A DNA stretch of 64,000 bases from Bradyrhizobium sp. cir1 (GCF_014198245.1 NZ_JACIHE010000007.1:62001-126000), one strand, 5' to 3'. Shown: positions 37,443 to 48,174, counted from the first letter of the stretch. The notes: generated by a model not told the origin, from the letters alone. Made by a program: numbers and translations.

Positions 37443-38509
37443 ATGAGGAAATTAGCGGTACGCGAGCTTTCCTTGGCCGGCAGGTTAAGTGTTGTGGCCG
37501 CAGCCATTCTGATTTTGCGAGCAGCAGGCGCCAATGAGGATTAGATGAGCGCCGCCAAGCTGATTTTCAAGCCGATTCCCTCAATCGTTCCTGCGGTGAA
37601 GGACAATCCTATCACCCATGAAAAGGTCACACTTGGCAAATCCTTGTTTTTCGTCCGAGGCTATCGGCGAGCGGGGTTATTAGCTGCAACACGTGCCATA
37701 ACCTTGGGACTGGCGGGGTAGATGCCGGCCCAATGTCGATTGGTCTCGCTGGCAGCTGGGGTCGCGTCGTGCGCCAACAGTCTATAACGCGGTCTTCAAC
37801 GTGGCGCAGTTCTGGGATGGGCGCGCGGCCGATCTTAAGGCGCAGGCCGCAGGCCCTGTCCAGTCCAGGGTCGAATGCGACGCCCGAACGCGTGCTCAGC
37901 ACATTGAATTCAATGACTGATTATCGTTATGTTCAGTAAGGCTTTTCCCAATGATGCGGCGCCCGTGACGTTTGAAAATCTCGAAGGCCATCGAGGCTTT
38001 CGAGGCGACCTTGACTACTCCTGCCGCCCCCTCGATCAGTACCTCGATGACGACGGATATGCTCTCACTGATCAGCAGAAAGCCGAGCTGAAACTATTCA
38101 TCGAAAAGGGATGCTCCTCTTGCCACAACGGGATCAACGTCGGTGGACAGGATTACTTCCCGTTCGGCATGATCAAAGGCCAGCCGAAAGCCTGCTCCGA
38201 GGGAAGACAAGGGTCGTTTTTCCGTCACCAAGGATCTCGGCGATGAGTATGTTTTCCGCTCGGCGCCGTTGCGCAACGTCGCATTGCGCCCCCCTACTTC
38301 CATTCTGGTCAGGTTTGGAGTCTTAAGCAAGCGGTTGGCGTAATGAGTGCGGTTCAGCTTGGTGCAAAGCTCAGCGATGAAGAAGCTGACGAGGTTGTCG
38401 CCTTTCTGAATTCGCTCACCGGGCAGCTGCCAAAGATCGATTACCCTGTACTGCCCACCCGGACCATTGCAATCCCGAGGCCCTCCTTAGACAATAGGCC
38501 TTCACGATA
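37443..38509 (+). pseudogene. Broken di-heme cytochrome c peroxidase
   Basis: Reads in pieces as a MauG/CCP-family peroxidase. A signal peptide (37443 on) is cut by an in-frame TAG at 37542, then MSAAKLIFKPIPSIVPAVKD and LGKSLFF continue; a frameshift near 37655 moves to the frame with CNTCHNLG (first heme motif) and later QFWDGRAAD; further shifts lead to DQYLDDDGYALTDQQKAELK, CSSCHNG (second heme motif) and finally KQAVGVMSAVQLGAKLSDEE. At least three frame changes plus the stop mean no full protein can be made. Intact relatives are periplasmic peroxide-reducing enzymes. Confidence 0.85.
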
Positions 38510-39665
38510 GCGACACGCTACGTTGTGATTAGGAGGGAGATAGCGCTGCCGCAACGAAATCAGGCGATGTTGCGATCCAAGCTGGAGCATTCAGTGGGCC
38601 CACCTTGCGAGCCTCGAGCCCCAACCCGTTGGTCGCTGACGCAAGAATTCCTGAGGGGGCCAGTCAAATTGTCCATCTTTGGCAGCTCAATCCTGGGTCA
38701 CCTGGCATTGCAACGACTCTGCGCGCTGAAATGCGCGGCGTAGCCGCTGCTGCGAGGAAGATTCTTTCCCGTAGTTCGCGGGCACCGCATTTCATTTCAG
38801 ATCAGTCCTTTTTCCAAGCGCCCGGCAGCCGACCTTCTCCCGCGCGCACATCGGAAGGTGTGCCAAATCGGCGCATGGACTTGTGCATCATTGACGAGTT
38901 TTACGGCCGCGTGTTCGCCAAAGCACATCTCAAATGCAAGAGGCGATGGTTCATCCTCAGCTTCATCTCCTAGCTCCTGCATGTGCGGTTGGTGACGCGA
39001 GCGTCCAAAGCCCTACAATGAGATGCGGCGATTTAAGAGGTCCGGTGGAGACCGATACAAGGCCACCCCTTGCCGCTAGAAGCGGCACGCGAATTGCTGG
39101 CAAGGAACAACAAATTGCTGCGAAGAAAGTGGTGGCGGCAGGACCGGAGTTCCAATGTGGCTTATCCGATACATTCTGATCGACCTGGCTTTGACGCTCC
39201 TCGGACACGAGAATGCACACGCCATCACTATCGCGCGCGGCGGAAACTTCAAATCAGCTACTAAAGCTACGGGATCCTTGATAGGGATTCCCGGCCCCGA
39301 GGCCAGCATTCAACTCTGGCGTGAGCCGACCTGCGTGCCGTCAAGTCTCAAGGCGCGTTATTTGGACATTCAGCAGAAGCCCTTGGCGAGCCGAAGCGAG
39401 CTGACAGCCTGGCCTGCCGGAAAGGGGCTTTGCTTCTCGTTGGCAAGCGCACGCGACGCCACCGACTGTCTCGATCCTCACCGCGCGAGGATGCAACAAG
39501 CCTCTGGTCTTAACATCGCTCTGCAGTTCGTCGCCGCACCTATGCCCTTCCTAGCAGAGGGGTTGTTCTGGAGCGACGGAGTCAATGGTCAACGGCACAG
39601 CCATCATCTCCATTTGCGATTTGTGTTCGCGGCTTGATGGAAAGATACAGCACAGGCACAGGTTC
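38510..39665. other. Stretch before the modC-like gene
   Basis: Frames of 122 and 160 codons (38605-38973, 39155-39637) show no recognisable domain. A molybdate transporter would have modA and modB here; neither is visible. Confidence 0.5.
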
Positions 39666-40802
39666 ATGAGAGAAGCAAAAGCAGGCTATATTGAGGTCTA
39701 CTTCAACGGCTCTCTCGCGAACATTCCGCTGGATGCGCAATTCAGCTTACCAGCCAAAGGCGTTACAGCGATCTTTGGTCCGCCCGGGTGCGGCAAGACC
39801 ACGCTCGCGCGCTGCATAGCTGGCGTGCAGCGTCTGCCCGACGGGTTCTGTGCGATCGATGGAGAGATTTGGCAGGATAAGACAACCTTTCGACCGCCTC
39901 ATCTGCGTCCCGTCGCATACGTATTCCAGCTACCTACCCATTTTTCTGGCTGGTCTGTACGGCGCACCCTTCTCTACAACACGTCAAAATCGACATCGGC
40001 ACTGATCGATTTTGATGGTGTGGTCGAATTACTCGCCTTGGCGCCGCTGCTCGAGCGTTTGCCGTCACATCTTTCTATGGCCGAGCGACAACGACTTGCC
40101 CTTGGCAGAGCGTTGTTAAGCCAGCCTCGACTGCTTTTGCTGGACGATCCGCTCATTGTGCTCGATCGCTCCGCCAAATGCGAGATCATGCCATTTCTCG
40201 TGCGCATGCGGGACAAGCTCCCATTGGCGATGATATACGTTAGTCATGACATGGCTGATATTGAGCATTTTGCCGATCATCTTGTCATGATGAAAGATGG
40301 CGCCGTGACTGCAGCCGGACCGCTCAATGTCGTTCAGAGCGCTCCGGAGCTTGGCTGGCGGGACGAAGCGGCAGTCTGTCTTGATACCCTGGTCGGCGGC
40401 TATGACGGACGCTATGGCCTGCTCAAGCTCCGCCTCAAGGGAGAGCGGCTTCTGATACCTGGAGCGCCGCTGAGACCCGGCACGAGACTGCGGCTCCGGA
40501 TCGCAGCCGGCGACGTCAGCATTGCGTGCAAGCCCCAGCGTACAAGCTCTATCCTTAATGTATTTCCGGCACGCATCAAAGCCTCTCTGCCGTTCGACGA
40601 GGCTGAGGTCACCTTGGTTCTGTCTCTGGGAGCTTGCAATTCTGGCGTGCCGCTTTTGGCCCGCATCGCGCGTCGCTCCTTTGATGCACTGCGGCTCAGC
40701 GATGGAGCGGACGTATTGGCGGAAATCACGCGCGCTGTTCCACTCGGGGCTGCCCAGCCGCTCTTGCAGCGTTTGCCAAATTGGCATGAGAACGTTCGAT
40801 AG
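39666..40802 (+). CDS. ModC-like ABC transporter ATP-binding protein with altered motifs
   Basis: 378 residues: an ABC ATPase domain followed by a C-terminal TOBE/MOP-like domain (about 290-360), the layout of ModC. Walker A is GPPGCGKTT (38-46) and the Q-loop Gln is in VFQLP. The ABC signature, normally LSGGE/Q, reads LSMAE (136-140), and the Walker B end reads LLLLDDPLIVLD, with Asp in place of the catalytic Glu. ATP hydrolysis is therefore doubtful. No permease or binding-protein gene is adjacent. It may be a decaying symbiotic copy of the molybdate importer. Confidence 0.72.
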   Translation: MREAKAGYIEVYFNGSLANIPLDAQFSLPAKGVTAIFGPPGCGKTTLARCIAGVQRLPDGFCAIDGEIWQDKTTFRPPHLRPVAYVFQLPTHFSGWSVRRTLLYNTSKSTSALIDFDGVVELLALAPLLERLPSHLSMAERQRLALGRALLSQPRLLLLDDPLIVLDRSAKCEIMPFLVRMRDKLPLAMIYVSHDMADIEHFADHLVMMKDGAVTAAGPLNVVQSAPELGWRDEAAVCLDTLVGGYDGRYGLLKLRLKGERLLIPGAPLRPGTRLRLRIAAGDVSIACKPQRTSSILNVFPARIKASLPFDEAEVTLVLSLGACNSGVPLLARIARRSFDALRLSDGADVLAEITRAVPLGAAQPLLQRLPNWHENVR

Positions 40803-41549
40803 CTGTGCCTCATACGAGAACCACATCAACAGATCCCGTTCGAGAATCGATACTATGAATGGATGAGATTCGAATACCGTGGGGCAATTGTCGACCGCCG
40901 TAACCGTAGGCTACGGGCCGATTTTGCTTAGGATCTCGCGCAGCAACGCGTACGCATCGGTGGCGTCGTCCAAAATCGAGGCGATCTGGGGAGATCTGGT
41001 GCCCCATCTGAGCGACCAGGAAAATTGTTTGGCTCTTCCTTCCAGATTTGGGGCAGCTGGCCCGCTCGACTTAACTGTTCTGTTGATGCTTATCGCTACC
41101 GGTTTGGAGCAAACTCGGAAACTTGACGCAACCGATTGATCTCGTGCGGCATAACTGGAGTGGGGGACAAATCATGCGCTTGCAGTGGACATCTCAGTTG
41201 CTAGCCCAGTGGTATGAGAGCTTGGGTATAATCACGGCAATCGCGCCGAGGGTCTCTGCTGGTTCGCAAGACGAGATGGGCAAGGCAATCCCGGCGCATG
41301 TACACATCAGCCGCGCAACCGATCGTGATCTCGGGATGGGCTTGCGAGGGGGAGCCGCCACACCTAGCCAAGCGCTGGATCGCAACAGAAGACCATCTTT
41401 CTGCGGCGAGGAGGCGCTCGCGCGCCCCTGTGCCGAGCGCGCCGGCACAGAATTCACTATTTCGGAAGAGATAGGTCATTAGTTGCCAGCAGCCAGAACA
41501 AGGGGCTGAGGCGATCCATTGGTTCTTAGCGAAGCTGAACTAGGAGTCA
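40803..41549. other. Stretch after the modC-like gene
   Basis: Short frames at 40879-41139 and 41123-41482 overlap each other and lack recognisable features. No supported gene. Confidence 0.4.
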
Positions 41550-41660
41550 GGCCAAGGATCCAATACTCACTCTGACGATGGCGGCAAGGTAAACGACGGC
41601 CAGGAGATTTCTCGCAATCTTGTCGTAGCCGGTTGTAACGCGCTGAAACCTCCTTGAGCC
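41550..41660 (-). mobile_element. IS5-type transposase C-terminal relic
   Basis: Minus-strand frame encodes RFQRVTTGYDKIARNLLAVV followed by YLAAIVRVSI, the typical C-terminal end of IS5-family DDE transposases (RVATRYDKLARNFLA...). The rest of the element is missing or scrambled, so it is not mobile. Confidence 0.75.
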
Positions 41661-41885
41661 GGCAGAAGCACGCATCGATAACACCGCATGCTCGTCGGCG
41701 AGTTGGGGGTCCACCCGGTTAGATTTGTATGCACGGAGGGAATTCCCCCTTTGTGCGCGCACGCGGTGATGATGACGACTACTGGCTCTAGTAGGTTTGT
41801 TGTACCCCCAAATGAGTTAGCGATCAGAATTGCTCTGACAGATGGGTTCCGCGCGCAGGGTGCGCGCCGGGACAGGAGAAACTCG

Positions 41886-43421
41886 ATGCATTTGACCGCG
41901 CTGCGCCACACCTCTCTTGCGCTGATCCTGTTTGCCTGCGGGGGAATGGAGAGCGCTCTAGCCGCCGATTCGGCGCCTGTTCAGGTCACTACGCCGCCCG
42001 GCCAGAAGGCTGGCGCTGGGCAAACGCCGAGTATGCGATCGCCGGCCGAGCAGCATCGCCTGCCGCCGGACTCCAGCACCGCGCAAACGCTTGAGCTCCC
42101 CGGGCGGACGCTTTCTTTCGTCGCGACCGCCGGCTCCATCCGCCTATTCGACGACAAGGGCGAGCCCCAGGCCGACATCGCCTATACTGCCTATCAGCTT
42201 GACGGAGCCGACCGCGGCTCGCGCCCCGTAACATTCTTCTTCAATGGCGGACCTGGCTCATCATCGGCCTGGCTGCACCTCGGTAATGCCGGACCGTGGC
42301 GGTTGCCGATCAATGCGGACGAGGTCACGCCATCGACCTTTCCGGAGGCGCGGCCAAACGCGGAAACTTGGCTTGATTTCACCGATCTCGTGTTTCTTGA
42401 CCCCGTAGGCACCGGCTATAGCCGCTTCGTCGGAACCGGCGATGATGCGCGCAAGCAGCTCTATTCCGTTGACGGCGACGTCAACGCGCTCGCGCTGGTG
42501 GTCCGCCGCTGGCTCGAAATGCATGACCGGCTGTTGTCGCCGAAATACATCGTGGGTGAAAGCTATGGCGGGATTCGCGGGCCAAAGGTTGTCCAGCAGT
42601 TGCAGATGCAGCAGGGCATAGGCATCAAGGGACTGATTATGGTCTCGCCACTGTTCGACTACAGTCAGTTTACCAGCACGAGCCTGCTGCGATACGTCGC
42701 AACCCTGCCAAGCTATGTCGCGACCCTGCGCGAAGCCGAGGGTCCGGTAAAGCGATCTGATCTTGCCGACGTGGAAGCCTATGCACGCGGCGAGTTTCTG
42801 GTCGATCTCATGAAAGGCCAGGCGGACAATGAAGCGACCACGCGCCTGGCCGACAAGGCTGCAGCGCTGACCGGCATCGACCAGAAGGTCAGTCGTAGGC
42901 TGGCGGGCCGCTTCGGCCTCCCGGAGTTCCGCCGTGAACTCGAGCGTAAAAACGGTAAGTTAATTGGCAATTATGACGCCTCGGTGCGTGGCCTCAATCC
43001 GTATCCGGACTCCGATTTCCCACTTTCCGGTGATCCCTCCAGCGATACGCTATTGGCGCCTCTGACCAGCGCCACTGTCGATCTGCTTACGCGCAAGCTT
43101 AATTGGCGGCCGGACGGGTCTTACGAGCTGCGCAACGGCGCGGTTGGGCGGGCTTGGGATTTCGGTCGCGGCTCTCCAGAGTCCCTTTCACAGCTGCGCC
43201 AGATTCTGGCAACGGATCGGAAGATGAAATTGCTCGTCGCACACGGCCTGTTTGACCTCGTCACCCCCTATTTCGCATCGCAGATCGTGCTGGATCAGTT
43301 GCCGCCGTTTGCCTCGGCGCCGCGCCTCAAGCTTGTAGTCTATCCGGGCGGCCATATGTTCTATTCACGAGATACCTCGCGCCAAGCTTTTCGTGCAGAG
43401 GTCGAAGCGATGATGAAGTAA
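41886..43421 (+). CDS. Exported S10 serine carboxypeptidase-like protein
   Basis: 511 residues with a signal peptide (ALILFACGGMESALA) and the S10 fold: oxyanion motif FFNGGPGSSSAW, catalytic Ser226 in GESYGG, the Asp region HGLFDLVTPY and the His in YPGGHMFYSR. All three catalytic residues are present, so an active periplasmic or secreted carboxypeptidase is likely. Bacterial S10 enzymes of this type are poorly studied. The ATG at 41886 is preceded by a GGAGAAAC ribosome site; an IS5-type relic lies just upstream. Confidence 0.9.
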   Translation: MHLTALRHTSLALILFACGGMESALAADSAPVQVTTPPGQKAGAGQTPSMRSPAEQHRLPPDSSTAQTLELPGRTLSFVATAGSIRLFDDKGEPQADIAYTAYQLDGADRGSRPVTFFFNGGPGSSSAWLHLGNAGPWRLPINADEVTPSTFPEARPNAETWLDFTDLVFLDPVGTGYSRFVGTGDDARKQLYSVDGDVNALALVVRRWLEMHDRLLSPKYIVGESYGGIRGPKVVQQLQMQQGIGIKGLIMVSPLFDYSQFTSTSLLRYVATLPSYVATLREAEGPVKRSDLADVEAYARGEFLVDLMKGQADNEATTRLADKAAALTGIDQKVSRRLAGRFGLPEFRRELERKNGKLIGNYDASVRGLNPYPDSDFPLSGDPSSDTLLAPLTSATVDLLTRKLNWRPDGSYELRNGAVGRAWDFGRGSPESLSQLRQILATDRKMKLLVAHGLFDLVTPYFASQIVLDQLPPFASAPRLKLVVYPGGHMFYSRDTSRQAFRAEVEAMMK

Positions 43422-43858
43422 CGCCGACGATTTGGTCACAAGCACGTTCGCGTGAGGCGAATGACTCGCCGAAAGACTTGTATCTCACCTAAAGTCAGGA
43501 GCAATGCTCCTGGACGGCCGAGGTTATGATGCGGACCGGAAGAAGGCGCATCGGCCAACATTCCGCCGCGCTGCAATCGCTGAGATCCAATCAATCTTCG
43601 CCCGCATCTCTATTTGACCCGGAATTCCGTCGAGCGCTTCCTCAACAACGTCGAGCATACCGGCGCGTGACACGCGAAGACAAACTCACCGCCAACTACC
43701 CGGCCTTCATCCAACTCGCATCGCATCAATCAGGCTGTGGGTGCATGTTGATGAGTGCCCGTGCCAAAGCTGGAACGATCTTTGCTACCATCTCGCGGCT
43801 GGCTCAAGCATGCAAGAAGAACCGGCGCGCTGAGAGTACATCGGGTCTGGCACGAGCA
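43422..43858. other. Intergenic stretch
   Basis: The frame of the next gene is open back to 43526 but that part has no domain-like features. No separate gene seen. Confidence 0.4.
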
Positions 43859-44260
43859 ATGTTCTACGGCTATGAATCAAAATATGTCGCTTGCAAGAGC
43901 AAACTCATCTTGCTCCTGGCCTCGACCATCGTTTCGCTCTCTGCAGCGGCACCTGCATCCGCCGCGACTTTTGCGCTGCCATCCGCCGCCTCCGAGACAT
44001 CCGCGGCAGCGACCCCAATTCTGCTAGCCCGCGACGTCGCAGAGCCTCTGCCTGGAGCGCTAGAACGCCACAAAGCGAGGACGGCATTAATACCTCCAAT
44101 GAAAGTGGACAATTGTCGATGCGACGACCCCCTAGGGACCCTCGAGCCGGCGACATTGCACGTCGTAGAATTCTTAGCAGCCTTTTTCGGAATATGCGGG
44201 TTGGTGCTTTACCAGTTAGTGAAGCTCCACGACAAATACAAAGATGGGAGATCTAGCTAG
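43859..44260 (+). CDS. Small hypothetical exported or membrane protein
   Basis: 133 residues with a signal peptide (KLILLLASTIVSLSAAAPASA) and a C-terminal membrane helix (HVVEFLAAFFGICGLVLYQLV) followed by a short charged tail. A Cys pair (CRCDD) lies before the helix. I do not recognise a family. The signal and helix support it as real. Confidence 0.5.
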   Translation: MFYGYESKYVACKSKLILLLASTIVSLSAAAPASAATFALPSAASETSAAATPILLARDVAEPLPGALERHKARTALIPPMKVDNCRCDDPLGTLEPATLHVVEFLAAFFGICGLVLYQLVKLHDKYKDGRSS

Positions 44261-44474
44261 CACTACCTGGCAAAAACTGACGTCGCGCAACTGGCTGAGG
44301 GTGAATCGGTCACGAGCAATGTCAGTACGCCCCCTCAGAGGCGAGAGCGCCGTTGCGCGCAGCGCACGGGAGTTGTCTCGGGTCAAGGACTGGTTCGAGT
44401 CCGAGCGAGGTCCGCCAAGCACTCGGTGCGCGTTCATGGCTTCTGCAATACGGTCGAGAGGGCTGAGCCGTCGT

Positions 44475-46000
44475 TCAAGATCGAGAAGATCTCCCGCGAG
44501 GATAGATGATCTGCGGCCTCCTCGAAAGTCTCGCTGGCATCGACCTTGGCACGGCCGACCGCCAGATGGCGTCGACCGTGTCGGGTCTGGTGGGGCGAGG
44601 AGGCGGCAGTTGCGCGAGGTGGAAGGCCAGGAGCGCGGCGTCTTGGCGCAGCTCCACCAAGGCGGGGCTGCCCCCTGGGTCCGCCGACGCGTTTAGTTCG
44701 TTCGCTCGCCGCAGGACGGAGGGCGGCTCTCGTTCTTCGGGAGTGACAAACAATCTTCCGGAGACGGGCATGGCGGTCAGCGCGCCTATGGGAACGGCGA
44801 ACAGCAGCCCGACGATGACCGGCGACATCCAGAGCAGAAGGGGCGCGAAACGGCGTAGGCGCTTGCCGCCATCGCAACGCCGCACAGGGTTGGAAAGCCG
44901 TATTTCCGATAGAGCTCGCGGCGCTCCACGGTGCCGTCGTCGCGCCTTTGCGTCTGCCAGCCGGAATCGCGGCCGGCCAGAATCTCGACGACCGCGATCG
45001 ACTGAAAGATCATCATCACCGGCGCCATCAGCGCGGATACGATGATCTCTGCGATAACTCCGGCCGAAGCACGCAACGCGCCGCCAAATTCACGCCGCTC
45101 CGAGCGCCGCATCCAGACGAGGACCAGGCTGAGCAGCTTTGGCAACAGCAGCAGCCCCATGGTGGCGACGAACACCCAGATGGCGAGCACGGGATCCTGG
45201 GCCGGCCAGGTCGGAAACAGCGAGAAACCCTTGGGAAAATACTCCGGCCGCACAAAGCGGGCCTGCAGCGAGATCAGCATCCCTAGTAGCAGGAAGAGCA
45301 GCCACAGCGGCGCCGTCAGATATGCCCCGATGCCCACCATAAAATGCAGCCGCGAGACCCAGTGGAGCCCTCGCGCAGGGACCACGGCGAGATGCTGAAG
45401 ATTGCCCTGACACCAGCGCCGGTCGCGCGCCGCGAAGTCGAGCAGTGAAGGCGGCACCTCTTCGTAGCTTCCGCCGAGCGTCGGCAGCATGTAGATGCCC
45501 CACCCGGCCCGCCGCATCAGCGCAGCCTCGGCGAAATCGTGGCTGAGGATGTGCCCGCCGAGCGGCTTGCGCCCGCGCAGCTGCGGCAGCGCCGCCGCTT
45601 CGGCGAACGCCTTCACCCGAATGATCGCGTTGTGGCCCCAGTAATTGCCTTCGGAGCCGTGCCACCAGGCGACGCCGGCGGCGATCATCGGCCCGTACAG
45701 CCGGCCCGCGAACTGCTGGACGCGGCTGAAGAGACTTCGCGCATTGACGACCATGGGAAGAGTCTGGACGAGGCCGGCGGTGGGATTGGTCTCGATGGCA
45801 TGGACCAATCGGACGATGGTCTGCCCGCTCATGAGACTGTCGGCGTCGAGCACGATCATGAAGTCGTAGACGGCGCCGAACCGCGTGATCCACTCGGAGA
45901 TATTGCCGGCCTTACGGGCCGTGTTGTCGGCGCGATGACGATAGTATAGCCGCGGCGTTCCGATAAGCGTTTGCGGTCGAGCCAAGGTGAGCGTGCGGAA
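44475..46000 (-). pseudogene. opgH: Truncated, frameshifted opgH/mdoH (periplasmic glucan glucosyltransferase)
   Basis: The frame from about 45990 reads as the middle and C-terminal part of OpgH, the inner-membrane glycosyltransferase for periplasmic glucans: FMIVLDADSLMSGQTIVRLV (DxD-type motif), GSEGNYWGHNAIIRV, HDFAEAALMRRAGW, DRRWCQGNLQHL (the QxxRW-like site) and several membrane helices. The N-terminal third is missing. Near 44850 the frame shifts: SAYAVSRPF in one frame continues as LLLWMSPVIVGLLFAVPIGA in another, ending at 44475. It cannot give a full enzyme. Confidence 0.85.
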
Positions 46001-47004
46001 CATCGACACTATAACGCGTACTGCTGAAGGAGTTGTCCCGCAGGTTGGACCTAGGCGGCATCCGCATCGAACCACCAATGTCCGTACGGTGGATATTTTC
46101 ATGCGACCGGGCGGCTGAAGCCTCGGGGGAACTCGCCTCAGGCGGAACTTGCCTCATCCGAAGCGCAACGCGTACTGCTCCCGGGCAAGATCGCATGCGG
46201 CACATCGGGGTCGAACTTGGGCTGATCGATTGCCGTTCGAAGACCTACCGGGATTTGATACTTGCGATTGAAAATTCTGCTTCGCATTCAATTACGCCGA
46301 TTCCCTCACATCCACGACAAGCCGGTCGTGCCTGCACAGCCACATACCCAATGCACCTAAGATCTTGAGACCTTGAGGTCTCGTGATCAAGAAGCTTCAG
46401 AGTGATCGCCGCATGTATGATCCAGACTGCACAACCTGACGCTACGTTGAGTTCAAGCCCCAATCGCCGCCGACGGCGGGCCTGGTTGGCTTTCAAGCGT
46501 TTCAGGATCCGGCAAATCCTCGAGCTTGGTGATCTGCCGCCGCTTCAAGCGCCTTAATGCGCTAGGCGCCGCAGCCGATGATTACTCGCATCTTGTTTGG
46601 CAACGGCGGGAATCTGCGGCCTTATGAGCGCAATCTGTTGTCGCGGCGATACAGCCGCTCTTGTTGGTTCCACAAAACCTCGCGGCTTCGTCAGGTTCAG
46701 TATTTTCATTAGATCTTGGCAGGCCGGCAGTCGACTCATTCGGCGCATTGCGAAATGAGGCAGTTTGCTCTGAACGACGCAGAACGAGCTTTGACCAGAC
46801 GCTGCAGGCGAACATCTCAGGCGGCCGCGCAAAGCAAGGCTGTTCTCATTATTTCTGTATGCGCTGCCTACGACTGTCAACCACTTGAAGCTTTGCAAGG
46901 AAGCGCTTGGCTACAGATTTTTCTGAACTTAGCGCTGATCGACGCTTCAAGCGCGCGAAGACATGCCTGTACCAAAGCCGCTGGACTCCACTCCTGAGAA
47001 CGGA
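46001..47004. other. 1-kb stretch upstream of ahpC
   Basis: No supported gene. Frames up to 114 codons lack domains. A NifA upstream site (TGT-N10-ACA) for the sigma-54 promoter at 47005 was looked for here and not found. Confidence 0.5.
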
Positions 47005-47020
47005 TGGCATATAGTTTGCT
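47005..47020 (+). promoter_or_regulatory. Sigma-54 (RpoN) promoter of ahpC-ahpD
   Basis: TGGCATATAGTTTGCT fits the -24/-12 consensus TGGCAC-N5-TTGCW with one mismatch and correct GG-to-GC spacing, about 48 bases before the ahpC start. Confidence 0.8.
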
Positions 47021-47067
47021 TAAACAGTGAGGTCACGATCTACTCAAAGCAAATTTGTGAGGACAGC

Positions 47068-47622
47068 ATGCTCGGAATTGGAAGTCAGTTGCCGCCGTTC
47101 GAAATCACAGGGGTGAAGCCGTGTTTTCAAGCGCAGGAAGAAGAAGGACAGAGTGCATTCGAGACGCTGACCGAATCGAGTTTTCCAGAAAAATGGAAGA
47201 TCATCTTCTTCTACCCGAAGGATTTTACCTTCGTCTGCCCAACAGAGATAGCTGAGTTTGCCAGGCTTTCCAAGGATTTCGCCGACCGCGATGCGGTTGT
47301 ACTGGGTGGTTCGACTGACAACGAGTTCTGCAAGCTCGCTTGGCGGCGCTCACATGTCGATCTGCACAATCTACCCATATGGCAGTTTGCCGACACAAAG
47401 GGAACGCTCGTCGATGGTCTTGGGGTGCGTTCTCCCGAAGGGGTTGCCTATCGTTACACCTTTATTGTTGACCCCCAAAACACGATCCAGCACGTCTATG
47501 CGACCAACCTCAGTGTCGGGCGCAGTCCTAAGGACACGCTCCGCGTTCTGGACGCGCTGCAAACCGACGAGCTCTGTCCCTGCAACCGCGAAATCGGCGG
47601 CGAAACCTTGAAGGTTGCTTGA
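47068..47622 (+). CDS. ahpC: Alkyl hydroperoxide reductase, peroxiredoxin AhpC
   Basis: 184 residues. Peroxidatic Cys57 in FTFVCPTE and C-terminal Cys170 and Cys172 in CPCNRE, the three-cysteine pattern of mycobacterial-type AhpC, which is reduced by AhpD rather than AhpF. It removes peroxides and possibly peroxynitrite. The next gene is ahpD. The start at 47068 has GTGAGGA upstream. A sigma-54 promoter indicates co-expression with nitrogen fixation, where it would protect nitrogenase-active cells. Confidence 0.95.
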   Translation: MLGIGSQLPPFEITGVKPCFQAQEEEGQSAFETLTESSFPEKWKIIFFYPKDFTFVCPTEIAEFARLSKDFADRDAVVLGGSTDNEFCKLAWRRSHVDLHNLPIWQFADTKGTLVDGLGVRSPEGVAYRYTFIVDPQNTIQHVYATNLSVGRSPKDTLRVLDALQTDELCPCNREIGGETLKVA

Positions 47623-47625
47623 GGC

Positions 47626-48174
47626 ATGTCGTCGATCGAACAAATAAGCGACAGGATTCCCGACTTCGCGAAGGATGTCAGGCTTAACTTGACCTCCTTG
47701 GTGGCCGATGAGACGCTTTCGCCGCAACGAAAATACGGGCTGCTGGTGGCGAGCGCGATTGCCACCCGCAATGCAGCCCTGATTGCCGCGATGGAATCGG
47801 CTGCGTCGGCCGTGATGACGTCTGTGGCGATCGCCGCAGCGAAAGCCGCAGCCAGCCTGATGGCAATGAACAACGTTTACTACCGCTTCGCTCACCTTGT
47901 TTCCAACCCGGAATACAAAGCGATGCCGCCACGGCTGCGTATGAACGTGATCGGAAATCCCGGCGTGGACAAGTCCGATTTCGAGCTGTGGTCGCTTGCG
48001 GTCTCCGCCATAAACGGCTGCGGTGCCTGCATCGATGCCCATGAGAAGACACTGAGAGCCGCGGGCGTCAATTCCGAAGCGATCCAGACCGCCGTGCGCT
48101 TTGCCGCGATCATGCAGTCAGTGGCGATCGCAATCGAGGCCGCTAGGCCCAACCCCTCTCAGGCGAGGGGCTGA
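47626..48174 (+). CDS. ahpD: AhpD alkylhydroperoxidase / AhpC reductase partner
   Basis: 182 residues with the AhpD active site CGAC...H: Cys132, Cys135 and His139 in NGCGACIDAHEKTL. AhpD is a trimeric thiol-disulfide adaptor that passes electrons to AhpC. It begins three bases after ahpC, so the two form an operon. An Ala-rich helical part precedes the active site, as in other family members. Confidence 0.95.
   Translation: MSSIEQISDRIPDFAKDVRLNLTSLVADETLSPQRKYGLLVASAIATRNAALIAAMESAASAVMTSVAIAAAKAAASLMAMNNVYYRFAHLVSNPEYKAMPPRLRMNVIGNPGVDKSDFELWSLAVSAINGCGACIDAHEKTLRAAGVNSEAIQTAVRFAAIMQSVAIAIEAARPNPSQARG

Noticed and set aside
36883..37446. Plus-strand frame of 187 codons
   Set aside because: No domain, no ribosome site, and it runs into the peroxidase pseudogene; composition looks non-coding.
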